From Ectobius pallidus (Eukaryota > Arthropoda > Insecta > Blattodea > Ectobiidae), in contig CAXKWD010000008.1 of assembly GCA_964059195.1 (NCBI GenBank), forward strand, positions 42,089,502 to 42,153,501: 64,000 nucleotides of DNA, in the 5' to 3' direction. The notes under the pieces are model-generated. The model made no database searches. It was not told the origin of the DNA and saw only the letters and a program-made list of their open reading frames with translations. Each line of letters begins with the position of its first letter. Position 1 is the stretch's first letter. The translations under genes and the position numbers were made by a program. Below are positions 1 to 10,870 of this stretch, in pieces.

Positions 1-539
1 TGAACGTGTGAGTATTTTGTTCCAAGTACTTAGGCAATATTGTGTTATTTAATATTGCTATATTTTTGGCAAGTTTCCGAGATGTATTTTGCCTAGGGAT
101 TCTCGGTCTCTCTGTAGGGCACAATCCTCCAAATTCCAGTAAAGCTCTGTTAAATTCTATGTGCACATTTTCAATATTATCTTCTAGTGTTTTCGGAGTG
201 TTTGCTTCCTTATGCTCTACTTCATTATTTTCTTCATTATCTTTACAGTCTGTTAGAAGACATAAGGATTCTTCCATTTGCTGAGTGCTGTTGGTGTCTT
301 AGCTATTACAGATAATCTGTGCAACTTCTTTTTTTAATCCCATTCAGTACTGTTTTCGACATGAGATTCCTGGTTATTATGGCACGTCGTTGATCTCCCA
401 CCCTTTGTTGCGTGACTTTAAGGGAAGGATTCCTCTTGCAAAATTGTGCATGTAACTCTGTTCTATAATTTTTTAAGTCCGACTCTAATTTAATTATTAT
501 TTAATACTGCCGCATGATAAAGGTATTCATTTCTTCAGT
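1..539. other. Unassigned intronic or intergenic DNA
   Basis: No recognisable coding domain, RNA or element end is visible. Short open frames on both strands have no family resemblance. The stretch may belong to the body of the LINE whose 3' end seems to follow, but nothing here proves it. Confidence 0.4.
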
Positions 540-1193
540 CCATTTCATGTGTTCTCGCGGCTTACCAGCTTTTGTGACTGGTTCTTGAGCCATGGTTGGC
601 TGGCTATCAGCCAAAACATGTATTACCCGTAACTGATTGTGAGCTGGGGATACTGCGCTCTTCTTCTGTGGCGATACCTAATTCGGGTGTCCCGGTGGGA
701 GGCTGCCTGAAATCCTTCCCACCACTGCCAGCTCACATGCTGTCACCCCCAGTGGCAGCTCCAGAGGTGCCCTGGCGATCCCCAGGAAGCGTCATTTTTC
801 CGAGGCTTCTCTTAGATACTTTCTCCATTTTGGGTGTGCATTTTATACCTTCTGCCAGGTTTAAAGTAAGGCCGCCCCTAACCTGGGAAACAGACGCCCT
901 TTAAAGCCGTCCCTAACATGGGAAATAGACGTTTTCCAGTCACTAACAGCAATTCATTCACCTTCTCCGCCATTGGGACCACGGTCCTCCTTTGCCTTTG
1001 AAGCTGTTGATTATTTAGTGGCTGCGGTTTTTCCAAGGTTTTCCCTTCCTCGGCTAGTTTTGGTCCACCCCAGGTATTTCATTTCCCTGGTACCACCCAT
1101 ATCTGGGAGGCATTCCCCTATCCGCCAGCTGGGGAGGTGCCCGATGGGGGACTAGCAACCCCACACGGGTTATTATTGTTATTATTATCATCA
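540..1193 (+). repeat. LINE 3'-UTR-like sequence with (TTA)n tail
   Basis: This GC-richer block differs in composition from its surroundings and ends in a run of TTA trinucleotides, a common way for insect non-LTR elements to end. The segment just before the tail (around 1135-1170) has the look of 3'-UTRs seen in arthropod LINEs. No reverse transcriptase is recognisable upstream, so the assignment rests on layout alone. The two open frames inside (from 596 and from 973) have no recognisable domain and are probably not genes. Confidence 0.3.
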
Positions 1194-1195
1194 TT

Positions 1196-1660
1196 AGGGG
1201 CGAATTTCTATGACTTAAAAAATAGGATATATGCATGCATTTATGACCTAAAAAAACTTTAAAATATGACCAATAAAATTTGAAATATGACTTTACCACT
1301 TACACATTGTGTATATTTTTTAAAGTTTTATTACAGTGCATTTTATTAAAATATAGTGTTAATTATTTAAAATGTCTATAAATTCTCAAAAAGTATCATT
1401 ATAATGCAAAATTTACAAAATATGATATGAAACTTCAGAATTTCCTTAATATGCACACAAATATGCCAAAAATAAGACCTAAATATGCATATTCATACTA
1501 AATATGCTACAATAGTTGAAAATTTCCTAAATATGCAGTTATATGCACAATAAAAGCCGTTCCATTTTCACCAGGATGCTTGGAATCTGGTTTAAATCAG
1601 TCGAAAACCTGAAATAATGCAAAGGGGGAAAATATGACATGTCATAGAAATCTGCCCCCT
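1196..1660. mobile_element. Small MITE with ~18-bp inverted ends
   Basis: The left end reads aggggcgaatttctatgac and the right end is its imperfect inverse (gtcatagaaatctgccccct). The interior is AT-rich, non-coding and full of ATATGC-like words. The flanks are (ATC)n-like, so the target duplication cannot be fixed and the superfamily is open. Confidence 0.5.
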
Positions 1661-1757
1661 AATCATCATCATTGTTGTTGTTTGGAGGGAAAGGAAATAG
1701 ACATTAAATCCATGTCTGGGATATTAATACAAGTAAGAATCAGTTTGAAAAATTTTA

Positions 1758-1828
1758 TGTCATAACCGGGATTTGAACACGGATCTTCGGCTTAACGCGC
1801 CGATGCTCTACCATTGAGCTACCATGAC
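1758..1828 (-). tRNA. tRNA-like sequence (Asn anticodon GTT), unit 1
   Basis: On the minus strand a 71-nt cloverleaf can be drawn. The acceptor stem has 7 pairs including two G-U, the D stem is GCTC/GAGC, the anticodon stem is TCGGC/GCCGA, and the T arm has loop TTCAAAT with one stem mismatch. The anticodon loop is GCGTTAA, so the anticodon would be GTT (Asn), but the normally invariant U33 is C. Box A-like and box B-like promoter words are present. A working tRNA is doubtful; a SINE head or tRNA pseudogene is likelier. Confidence 0.45.
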
Positions 1829-2052
1829 AACATGCCAGTACGACATCAAATTCCTCAACTGATTCAGAAGACAAGGCAGACCACGGGAGGTTTCTCCGTT
1901 GAGAACACGCATCCAATGGCGTCCTACATTTGTAGGTACTTTGAAGCCAAGTTATTATTTATATACTATTAATTAAGTGGAGGGAAAGGAAATAGACATT
2001 AAATCCATGTCTGGGATATTAATACAAGTAAGAATCAGTTTGAAAAATTTTA

Positions 2053-2123
2053 TGTCATAACCGGGATTTGAACACGGATCTTCGGCTTAACGCGCCGATG
2101 CTCTACCATTGAGCTACCATGAC
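2053..2123 (-). tRNA. tRNA-like sequence, unit 2
   Basis: Same 71-nt sequence as in unit 1, 295 bp further on, with the same C at position 33 and the same anticodon GTT. Confidence 0.45.
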
Positions 2124-2347
2124 AACATGCCAGTACGACATCAAATTCCTCAACTGATTCAGAAGACAAGGCAGACCACGGGAGGTTTCTCTGTTGAGAA
2201 CACGCATCCAATGGCGTCCTACATTTGTAGGTACTTTGAAGCCAAGTTATTATTTATATACTATTAATTAAGTGGAGGGAAAGGAAATAGACATTAAATC
2301 CATGTCTGGGATATTAATACAAGTAAGAATCAGTTTGAAAAATTTTA

Positions 2348-2418
2348 TGTCATAACCGGGATTTGAACACGGATCTTCGGCTTAACGCGCCGATGCTCTA
2401 CCATTGAGCTACCATGAC
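2348..2418 (-). tRNA. tRNA-like sequence, unit 3
   Basis: Third copy of the same 71-nt cloverleaf, unchanged as far as I can see. Confidence 0.45.
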
Positions 2419-2642
2419 AACATGCCAGTACGACATCAAATTCCTCAACTGATTCAGAAGACAAGGCAGACCACGGGAGGTTTCTCCGTTGAGAACACGC
2501 ATCCAATGGCGTCCTACATTTGTAGGTACTTTGAAGTCAAGTTACTATTTATATACTATTAATTAAGTGGAGGGAAAGGAAATAGACATTAAATCCATGT
2601 CTGGGATATTAATACAAGTAAGAATCAGTTTGAAAAATTTTA

Positions 2643-2713
2643 TGTCATAACCGGGATTTGAACACGGATCTTCGGCTTAACGCGCCGATGCTCTACCATT
2701 GAGCTACCATGAC
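2643..2713 (-). tRNA. tRNA-like sequence, unit 4 (unit truncated)
   Basis: Fourth copy. The tandem unit breaks off at 2724, only 11 bp past the tRNA 5' end, so this copy lacks the upstream part of the repeat. Confidence 0.45.
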
Positions 2714-2837
2714 AACATGCCAGTGGTATAGTGGTGATTAAAGTCTAAATTACTGCTGGTACTTAGATGGTAGAAGTAAGATGCAATGCCCTCTCATCAA
2801 AGCATTCCAGCGATTCTTTTTTTAAGCTTTATGACAT

Positions 2838-5400
2838 TTTTATTTATTTATTTATTTATTTATTTATTAGTTGCGGTACATTACATTATTGAATTATGGC
2901 AGTGACCGTTGGTCGTTTAGCCATAATTCGATCAATTACATGGTTACTCAATTACAAACAGGGTATATACAATTTCTTCTTCCCTATTTGTCTATGATGA
3001 CATTTGTTTTTTGTGTCTTTTTTCTTTTACTTTCCATAAGTAAAAACCTAGCTTTCTTAGGGCCTGTACATTTGTAGTTTTTGATAGTTTGGCCAGCACA
3101 ACTTCATTGCTAAACTGCAACCATTCCATTTTCATTGAATGCCTATCACTCCAATTCGTCTCTCTGCATGTTAAAAGTATATGCTTAAGATCTTCATTTT
3201 CTCCACAAAGTGGGCATTTATCTTTTTCTGCTCTACCTCTTAGTCCTTTTAGTTTCCAAATCCCTAGTTTAAACCATGCTATACCTGCTCTGATTTTTCT
3301 ATCATTAATAGAAATGTATAATTCCTGACCCCAAACAGTTTTGATCTCCTTATAATATAGCAGTGAAGATTTCTCACTCATACAGCTAAACATATATTGT
3401 TTTTCTATGTCATTGCATCTTTGGCTTATTGTACTTGTTATCCTATTTCCATTTGTTGCATTCACTTCCCACAAGTAACCTAAGCCAATTTTCTCTAGTT
3501 CTTGTTTCAATATAGAAGCCCAATTTACTTTATTCAAATTAGTTACCATATATCTATAACAGACTTTAAGTATATCATTCTCCTCCATTTTTAAAATTCT
3601 GAGCCAATATTTAACAATCCTTGCCATAATTTCTCCTCTACTACTACATTTACCTAGTTCTACCATTGCTACCTTCTTTGGTGTTGAGTTGGGAAGTGCT
3701 AAAATTAGTTTGCAGTATTTATCTAGTACAGTATCTATTTGCTCCCAACTGTTTTTATAAAGCCCCCAGATCTCAACCCCATAAAAGATTCTTGATTCTA
3801 CCAAGGAGCTGAAAATGGTATTTAGCGTTTTCACTTGCATAGTTGGTGTTTTAGTAAGACACATGTTTATTGCTGACATTGCTTGCTTACCATGCACGAT
3901 AACTTTCTGTCCTTGTTTATTCCACTTTCCTCTCGAGTCTAATATTACACCTAAGTAGCTGATTTCATTTACACATTCTAAGGTTACTCCGTTCAACTGC
4001 CATTTTTCTTGTTTTTTTTAGCCTATTACCATTCTTAAACACCACAATCTTCGTTTTCTTAACATTCACTCTAAGATGCCATTCATTACAATACTCTTCG
4101 ATGGCGTTTAATGATTTTTGTAACCCAGTTACTGTAATTGCACTACATATCAAATCATAGGCATAGAGCAAACCATGTATGTTTACATTGTTTATTACTG
4201 GCATATGTGTGTTAGCTCTACAAATGTATTTAATTATATCATCTATAAATAGATTGAATAAGTGACTACTGATTGGACAGCCTTGACGAACTCCCATGTA
4301 CTGGTTAAAGGCTTTTGTCACTCTGTCTATATCATACCTTACACAAGCAGTTGTGTTACTGTACACCTCACGCAAATTTCTAATCATATTTCTGCTCATA
4401 CCTTTCTCAGCTAATTTATAGAATAATGCCTCCCTGTTCACTGTGTCAAAGGCTTTTTCCAGATCTATAAATGCACAGTACAACCTGCCTCTTTTGACAC
4501 TTAGATATTTATTAACTAATGTGGATAGTATGTAAATGTTGTCAGTTGTCCTACAGTTTTTCCTGAAGCCTTTTTGAAAGTCTGAAAGTATTTTGTATCT
4601 ATCTATCCATATGATTATACGCTCAGCTATAATTCCAAAATAAATCTTTCCTAGTACTGGAAGTAGTGCAATTCCACGGTAACTATTAACGTCATTTACA
4701 CTACCTTTGCCTTTAAAAATGGGATGTATAATTGCTGTTTTCCAAGTCTTGGGCACTGTTCCTGTTTTTACAATTTTGTTAAATAACCTAACTAAAATAT
4801 TCACATTTTTTTCATTTTTACAAAATACTTTCAAATATTCTCCATTTATCCCGTCTATACCTACGGCCTTCCCTGCCTTCACTTTTTTTATTTGTTTTAA
4901 TACCTCTTCGCGTGTTATTTCTGCGTCTAAAACATCTACATTTTGGATTTCGGGGGAATATGGTATTTTTCTAGTCCAAATATTTACAATTTTGTCTGAC
5001 TGAAATAATTGTTTGAAATATGATTCCCACTCTTGTGGACTGATATTACCAGTTTGTACAGGTTTTTTTAACCATATTCTTAATAGCTGCCCATAATTTC
5101 CTTGTATCATTTAATTGTACAAATTTTGCTAACTCTGCCGATTTCCTATCTTGCCATTTTTGTTTAGTTTCGTTTAAAAAATTTGAATAACATTTTTTCC
5201 CTTCTAAATATTTATTTTTATTTGCATCGCTGCTATTTTTTTTGTAATTCGTTAAATATTTAAGTACCAGTTTTTTCACTTGTGCACATTCGTTGTTGTA
5301 CCAACCATTATAATTACTCTTGTGTTTTCTCATCGGTATGGGTATTGCATCATAACATACTCTATATGTGAAAAATTGTAACAAATCTAAAATATATTCT
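2838..5400 (-). mobile_element. 5'-truncated non-LTR retrotransposon (LINE)
   Basis: The 13-bp direct repeat agctttatgacat flanks the element (2825-2837 and 5401-5413). The 3' end is a (TAAA)n tail on the minus strand (plus-strand TTTA run at about 2838-2868). The 5' end is cut within the linker before the reverse transcriptase; no endonuclease or ORF1 remains, as in aborted target-primed reverse transcription. The right target duplication ends 67 bp before exon 5481-5675 of the coiled-coil gene. The clade is not assigned. Confidence 0.9.
2992..5400 (-). pseudogene. LINE reverse transcriptase with C-terminal CCHC finger
   Basis: Three minus-strand frames (about 5400-5046, 5110-3965 and 3996-2992) read as one protein interrupted by two frameshifts. 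The shifts lie at an A7 tract (plus T7 at 5063-5069) and an A8 tract (plus T8 at 4012-4019). Reverse transcriptase motifs are clear: NSYRGIALLPVLGK, FIDLEKAFDTVNREAL, and GVRQGCP followed by LFIDDI. The catalytic box, normally YADD, reads YAYD, so one catalytic Asp is lost. The C-terminus carries CPLCGENEDLKHILLTC, the C2HC finger typical of several LINE clades. The copy is dead at the catalytic site even if the homopolymer shifts are assembly errors. Confidence 0.88.
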
Positions 5401-5480
5401 AGCTTTATGACATATAGGTGCAAGTATCATATTATTTAGGGTCACTTAATTTAAATTTCTAACATCTTTTATATTTTCAG

Positions 5481-5675
5481 AAAAAACGAAGGGATGGAAC
5501 ATTGGTAGCTAAAATTAATGAACTGGAAAAAGCCCTGCTGGTGTCTTCGAAAGAATGCCTCATATTAAAAGATAGTTTGCAAGGAATGAAAGAAAAACTC
5601 CTTACTGTGGAAAACTCGTCTGTCAACTCAAGTGAGGTGGTACTATCACTAAAAGCAGAACTTGATGAATGCAAG
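5481..5675 (+). CDS. Coiled-coil protein gene, internal exon A
   Basis: This 195-bp exon (65 codons, phase 0 at both ends) is bounded by a pyrimidine-rich acceptor (atattttcag) and a gttagt donor. It encodes a lysine- and glutamate-rich heptad sequence, for example KINELEKALL and VLSLKAELDECK, typical of a long rod protein. It shares strand, phase and style with exons at 47074, 49777 and 49950, so I treat them as one gene. A golgin such as GMAP-210/TRIP11, or another long coiled-coil scaffold, is possible but cannot be shown here. Exons upstream of the window are expected. A LINE sits about 80 bp upstream in the preceding intron. Confidence 0.7.
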
Positions 5676-6219
5676 GTTAGTAAAATATTTTAATACATAA
5701 CTGCTTAAATGACTAGGAATAGATATCTGAGTATAGATGAATAGGATAGAATTAATCCATCTCTGCAATATAATCATTGGTGAGGCTTATTTCTGTTACA
5801 CAACAGCCTTTGTCTAAGTATTTTAATTCCTTCTTTTTGGGATATTTGTCAGTACCTTGTAGAAGATAGTCTGACAAAAAATTGGGTAAATTGATTAAAA
5901 TGAAACAAAATTTATTCCAGATTAAGAACTTCCTGACATTTGTCTTCTTGGATATAGAGAAAGTTTAAAGGCCCCTTGCTCTTGATTTTTTAATATGATG
6001 TAATTATGCAGTGCGAACCAAATATGAAGCCAAAGGACTTCAACCATGCACCGCATGGCCATAACTGGGTATTGGATGATCGTTCACTGAGATAGTTTTT
6101 AGCTGTTACCAATACTATATAGCATACAGGTTTTCAGTGTCCTGAATCCTTAAATTCTGTGAGTTCACATCACAGCTTAAGGAAAACAATGTCTTACCAC
6201 ATGATTAATGGATCACACC
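5676..6219. other. Intronic sequence, nothing recognised
   Basis: AT-rich, with no coding domain, repeat unit or inverted end found. Confidence 0.5.
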
Positions 6220-6228
6220 AAGTCCCTT

Positions 6229-6778
6229 CTATTCTATTCTATTTTGTGCCCCTTGAGGCGGGGTGGGAACGCCCCTAAGCACCGCAGCCGTTGCCGACTT
6301 ATTGTACCTACCTCCGGGATGGGATGATTTGCGTGCCCACAGGCCGCCCCGGAACCGCAAAGCCCCCCGTGAGCCCCCACGGAACTCCGCTACATCCAAC
6401 AAGCCTAGTACCATGCCACGTGTGCGCCACCCCCTGCGGTACCTCCAACCGGGAGCCCCAACAGGTTCGTGACACACACCACCAACAACCTCTTGACCAC
6501 AAGCAGCGGGGAGAACGGGAGAGGCCCCCAAAGGGCTCTGACTGCCGAAGCAGACCCGATGCCAGAAGTGGAAACAGGATGAGGATGAAAAGGGGGAAAG
6601 GTGAGATGAAGTGGAGAGTGTTGGTGGAATGAAAGGGGGAAACGGGAGAACCCCGAGAAAACCCCCCAAAGCACGGCTTCGTCCACCACGAATGACACAC
6701 CCGCCGGCCCCGAGATTTGAACTCAGGACCGCAAGCATGCCAGGTTCACGCGCTACAGCATGAGCCACCGCGCCAGCT
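6229..6778 (-). mobile_element. tRNA-derived SINE, full length
   Basis: A 9-bp direct repeat aagtccctt flanks it (6220-6228 and 6779-6787). The minus-strand 5' end has a tRNA-like head with box A-like and box B-like words (GAGTTCAAATC). The body is unusually GC-rich and the tail is (TAGAA)n, seen as ctattctattctatt on the plus strand. The open frames inside it on both strands are by-products of its composition and not genes. Confidence 0.8.
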
Positions 6779-6871
6779 AAGTCCCTTTATATGGTGAAAA
6801 AGTAGGGGTGTGGTGTGCAAACAGTGCTTGTTGAATCATTAGCCCATAATTATACCATGCTGTAAGAAATA

Positions 6872-7540
6872 CCGTACATACCCGAATACTACCCGCCCCC
6901 GAATAATACCCGCACCCAAATTTTTCAGAAAGAAGAATTGAAAAAAAAATCTACAGGCCCATATATAAAGTTATTTTGCCAGTTTTATTCTTAATTAAAC
7001 AGTTATAATTAATGTTTCATATAATTAAATAATTAAATATGGTAGCTAAAATGCACTTATAAAAATAACGTGCATGGTAACAGCCCGCTGAAATCTCGCA
7101 GTCTTATACGCGCAGCGTAATACCTCAACAACAACAACAACACTCTTCATTCTGCGGGAATCACCCGCGATGACGTGCATCCGGCTCGGTCCGACCCAAG
7201 GTTATAGTCTGGAAATTCGCCGAACTCTATCGAAGTTTTTCCCGAATTATTGTACTGCACGTGCGCCGTGACTGCACTGTTTGTTTGGCGTCTCTATGCA
7301 GACCACGTGCATAAGAAAGCATCTTCTTTGTTTCATTTTCCTTTCATTACAGCTTCGTTATTGTTATACTACAAGCCTACTGTGATGCTACTACATAGCA
7401 TCGTGCTATAACGAGCCGATATGGTACACAATTGTCAAAATTCAGATAAGAGGAGTTCAGTATTCAAATAATACCTGCACCCCAGTTTTTCGTTCGCGAT
7501 TTTTGCAAAAAATATGCGGGTAGTATTCGAGTATATACGG
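6872..7540. mobile_element. Tigger/pogo-type MITE
   Basis: The ends are inverted (ccgtacatacccgaatac at left, its near inverse at right) and flanked by TA on both sides (6870-6871, 7541-7542). Ends of this kind with TA duplication are typical of the pogo/Tigger group. No transposase remains. Confidence 0.75.
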
Positions 7541-7584
7541 TAACTAATAAATAAGCAGATTTATGAGAGTGAAAATATTTGCCT

Positions 7585-7688
7585 CATTTTTCGGCATGTT
7601 GCTTGAAGAAAAAAGCAGTATCCATACTTTTAACCCCATTTTTCGGTATGTTGCTTGAAGAAAAAAGCAGTATCCATACCTTTAACAA
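7585..7688. repeat. Direct tandem duplication, 2 x 52 bp
   Basis: Two copies of a 52-bp unit beginning catttttcgg start at 7585 and 7637, with only a few differences. No coding potential. Confidence 0.75.
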
Positions 7689-7829
7689 GTCCTAGCAACA
7701 GCCCAGAGCTCACATAGCAGAATGAAGGCTGTTTTCTGTACATCTTTTGATGTTGAGAGATAAATTAGTCCCATGGCCATCTCACTCTTCAGATTTGAGT
7801 GATTGTGATTTTCATCTGTGAAGAATATT

Positions 7830-8075
7830 GAAACAGAAATTGTACTGTAATAATCAATACAAAGAATTAAATATTCAAATAATAACAAAAGTCTGCAAAA
7901 TGTCCTAAGCAGAACTTTAAACAGAAAATGTACTACAGTAATCTGCACAAATAATTATAATAATAAGAAAATAAGAAAAGGTAATAATAATAGCCTGAAA
8001 ATTGTCCTTAGTATAGCGGTAAACAGAAAATGTACATTAGTAATCTGCACAAAAAATTAAATACTGAAATAATGC
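7830..8075. repeat. Degenerate tandem repeat, about 3 units
   Basis: The words aacagaaa-tgtac followed by taatctgcacaaa recur near 7831, 7920 and 8022 with about 90-100 bp spacing. The units are diverged, AT-rich and non-coding. Confidence 0.55.
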
Positions 8076-8351
8076 GAGATGCCCCTTGTACCAAATATAC
8101 CCAAATATACCCACCTAAATATTTACAAATTACCAAGGCACCATTAGGATATATGTTCCTTTCATAAGATATGCAATATATGCACCTCCCCCCATATCAT
8201 TCCCAGAACTTCTCTAGAACCAAAAAGGCTCTTTTCAGAGCCAACATAAAATTTCACAGTTATATAGAACATTATCCTTCTTACTACTCGTCATGTATTA
8301 CACGTCTCTGTAGTACATAGGCTAGAAGAATTCTCGATTTTTATTGCAACG

Positions 8352-8560
8352 ATCACTGATGGCGTAGTGGTTAAAGCGATAGACTATAACGCTAGGGGTC
8401 TCTGGATCGAATCCCCGTAGGTGCGAAAATTACTAGGATAGGAATAGGTCCCAAATAGGTAGGTAGGGTGAAGGAGAGAAGGGAGGTAATAGGGAAAAGA
8501 GGAGGAGAAGAGGAGAATAGGGATAAAAGGGGAAATTAAAAAATTTAATTTTCTGTGTTT
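8352..8560 (+). mobile_element. tRNA-derived SINE
   Basis: The start carries a box A-like word (tggcgtagtgg) and a box B (ggatcgaatcc) about 40 bp apart, as in an RNA polymerase III promoter, followed by a purine-rich body (agggagaagagg-like). The 3' end is not precisely located and no target duplication was found. Confidence 0.6.
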
Positions 8561-9014
8561 AGTATTTCCGCCAGATGTCTCTGCGCCGCTACTAATTCCA
8601 CCATTACCTACTAGATGTCTCCCACTGTTTAAAATAGTCCCCGCCCTAAACCCCTCCTTTCCGGGCGGGTCCCGATAGCAAGTATGGGAGGAGCTTATTT
8701 GGCACCTTGTATTTGATTTTTCCCGGAATATTTTTAATCGTGTTTAGTGTATTTGAGTAATTTCAAGGCGTAAGTTACATCAATTACAGTTCACTTTACT
8801 ATCTGGAGTTTATACAAGTGTTGGTGAGCTTCTTGTTCTAGTAAATATTGGAAAATACTTAATTTTGCATCATGCGTTCTTTGGCTATGTTTTATCAGGT
8901 TGTTTATTCCATTTAGTTACCAATTTACATCATGAAATAAATCCATTTATATTCATTTTAAACTCATAAAGATGATTATGAATTAATAAATTTCATTTTT
9001 TCTTTCTTTGAGGG
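8561..9014. other. Intronic sequence, nothing recognised
   Basis: A slightly GC-rich stretch to about 8700, then AT-rich DNA; no gene, RNA or element boundary identified. Confidence 0.4.
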
Positions 9015-9537
9015 TTGAAGCATTAAGGAAATCAGTGATTAATGTTTTGCCTTATACACTCAAATAATGATAAAACAAAAAAGCCGCAGTTAGCCTCAGA
9101 TATTTATTATTAGAATGATATAATCTGTTTTGAGTTATGAGTTATGCTAAAAAATACACATGCTAAAAAGAAAATACACATATTTACACAGTCAATTAAA
9201 ATACTATTTACATTATCACAGTAAGTATTTAAAAATTCATTAAAATCTATTTATATTTTAAAAAACATACACTTAATATGCACTGCAAGAAAAAGTAGTA
9301 TGTAGTCATAGAATGTTAATCTGTTGAAAGCAGATTATTATAGAATGTAAAAATGTCTATTTAGCTGCTAATTTCAGTAGTCAATGTTAAAACAAAAACC
9401 AGGTTGATTTATATACAATAAAAATTGTTGCTCTAGTAGTATGATATTCTTCTGAGTTTAAATTGTAGAGAGTTCTATATAAGAATCGTTGATTAGAAAT
9501 TCGGCTTGGTGCTTCTTGGGTTTTATCATTTTAGATT

Positions 9538-9579
9538 GTGAGATGCATTTCGGTGTATGTTTACACCATCTTCAGTCAC
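9538..9579 (-). ncRNA. Hammerhead-ribozyme-like core (left palindrome arm)
   Basis: On the minus strand the order is GTGA (stem I), CTGAAGA, a GGTGT/ACACC hairpin (stem II), GAAA, a self-complementary ATGCAT, C, then TCAC (stem I). This fits CUGANGA...GAAA...NUH of a type I hammerhead with AUC as cleavage triplet. The short palindromic stem III fits the dimer-type hammerheads reported from Penelope-like elements. One extra U lies between CTGAAGA and stem II, which may weaken it. Cleavage activity is unproven. Confidence 0.45.
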
Positions 9580-9595
9580 TTGTAGTCTAGAGAGA

Positions 9596-9633
9596 CTGAA
9601 GATGGTGTAAAAATACACCGAAATGCATCTCAC
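9596..9633 (+). ncRNA. Hammerhead-like core, mirrored copy
   Basis: The mirror image of the minus-strand motif on the other palindrome arm. CTGAAGA (9596-9602), stem II and GAAA (9620-9623) are kept, but the bases just upstream (gagaga) no longer pair well with TCAC, so stem I is poor. Probably inactive. Confidence 0.3.
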
Positions 9634-9730
9634 AATCTAAAATGATAAAACCCAAGAAGCAGCAAGCCGAATTTCTAATCAACAATTCTTATATAGAACT
9701 CTCTACAATTTGAACTCAGAAGAATATCAT

Positions 9731-10347
9731 TGATGTGGTAATGTTGCTTCAATGTAATTTTGGATTTCCACGGCTATAATGTGAGACTCTTCAGGGAACT
9801 CGTGTGGTCGATTTCAATTTAACAAACTGGTAAATTTTAACTGCAGTTTATTTATTGCAACTACGCAGATAATATGCCACTATAATATATAATAAAGCTC
9901 TTGCAATGAGGCGGCAGTACGGGTAAATCTCTAGTGCGTCTGTACTTGGCGAGTGGCGAGCGAATAATGCGTGTGAGGGCAGAAGGGTTGCCATTTATGT
10001 AACCTCACTTTTAGTTCTCGTGAGCCACGATATCTCGCATGTAAAAGGGTTTACAAGTTCAATCCCATAATAATTCTAGTTCTGCCATTGGCTGATTATT
10101 CAATTCTAGCCAGCGTCCTTCTTTGAAAATTCAGTTAAACGAACTCATCGGGGAATTCCAATTCACAAGCGTTACTAGCTACACCTTAGAACATAACAGG
10201 CACAAGTACAGCGTCACCTTGATTGCATCATGACAAACTCCCGAAATTAAGCTTTTCTACATAACTAATCAAAATTTTGATATTGAAATACTAAGTTCTG
10301 AATTAAAATAAGATTATAGGCTATTGTAATATCTTATTACAGCTTCA
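9731..10347 (-). repeat. Gypsy 3' LTR
   Basis: 617 bp, TG...CA on the plus strand, matching 16581-17194 with scattered substitutions and small indels. Confidence 0.9.
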
Positions 10348-10746
10348 AATATATAAGGAAATATTAAACTTCCAAGCAGGTAAGTTTAATTTTTCTTATA
10401 TTAACAACCTCAAAGTAACTCATAAATTTTGATTTCAAGTGGCACATTATACAAGATTACAAAAATTTAAATACAAATAAGGATTACATAAGTATACATT
10501 GGATATATCACATATAAAGTTTGGAATTGAAGAAAATTATTTTCACTTATATCATGTTTTGTTTTCAAAAATTGAACTTATCCTTTTTCCTATATTTTCC
10601 TCTTCTAATCACTGATATATATCCTATCTTACTTTTCCTTCATCAAGTTTCTATTTTATATTTTCTCTCAACAGATCATCTGTTACAAACTGTCATCAAC
10701 AGTTACAATATTTGTTTATTAAGATCATCTTATATTTACCTGCCTT

Positions 10747-10870
10747 CCACTCCGGCGGCCCGGGTTCGATTCCCGGCCGGGTCGGGGATTTTTCAGTAGT
10801 GAAAAATCCCTTTCCCAGGTTCAGGACTGGGTAGGTTAAGTCTTAGGTTAAGATAATGCACATTGTGCGC
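10747..10870 (+). mobile_element. SINE fragment (box B half only)
   Basis: Starts inside a tRNA T-arm (gggttcgattcccggcc) and runs into a typical SINE body. The box A half is missing, so this is a 5'-truncated copy. It lies inside the Gypsy element. Confidence 0.5.

Larger units (their letters stand above)
1684..2724. repeat. Tandem array, 3.5 copies of a 295-bp unit
   Basis: Units start at 1684, 1979, 2274 and 2569, exactly 295 bp apart. They are almost identical; differences seen are single bases such as tccg/tctg near 1900 and 2195. The fourth unit is cut after about 156 bp, at 2724. Every unit carries one 71-nt tRNA-like sequence on the minus strand. The near identity implies recent amplification or ongoing homogenisation. 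Confidence 0.9.

Noticed and set aside
596..1155. Two plus-strand open frames (102 and 60 codons)
   Set aside because: No domain, no splice logic, and the stretch looks like a LINE 3' UTR ending in (TTA)n.
1758..2713. Four functional tRNA-Asn genes
   Set aside because: The C at position 33, the T-stem mismatch and the repeat context make a tRNA-derived repeat likelier; kept as tRNA-like at modest confidence.
6229..6768. Open frames of 97-179 codons on both strands near 6.3-6.7 kb
   Set aside because: They overlap each other in a GC-rich SINE with a 9-bp duplication; composition explains them.
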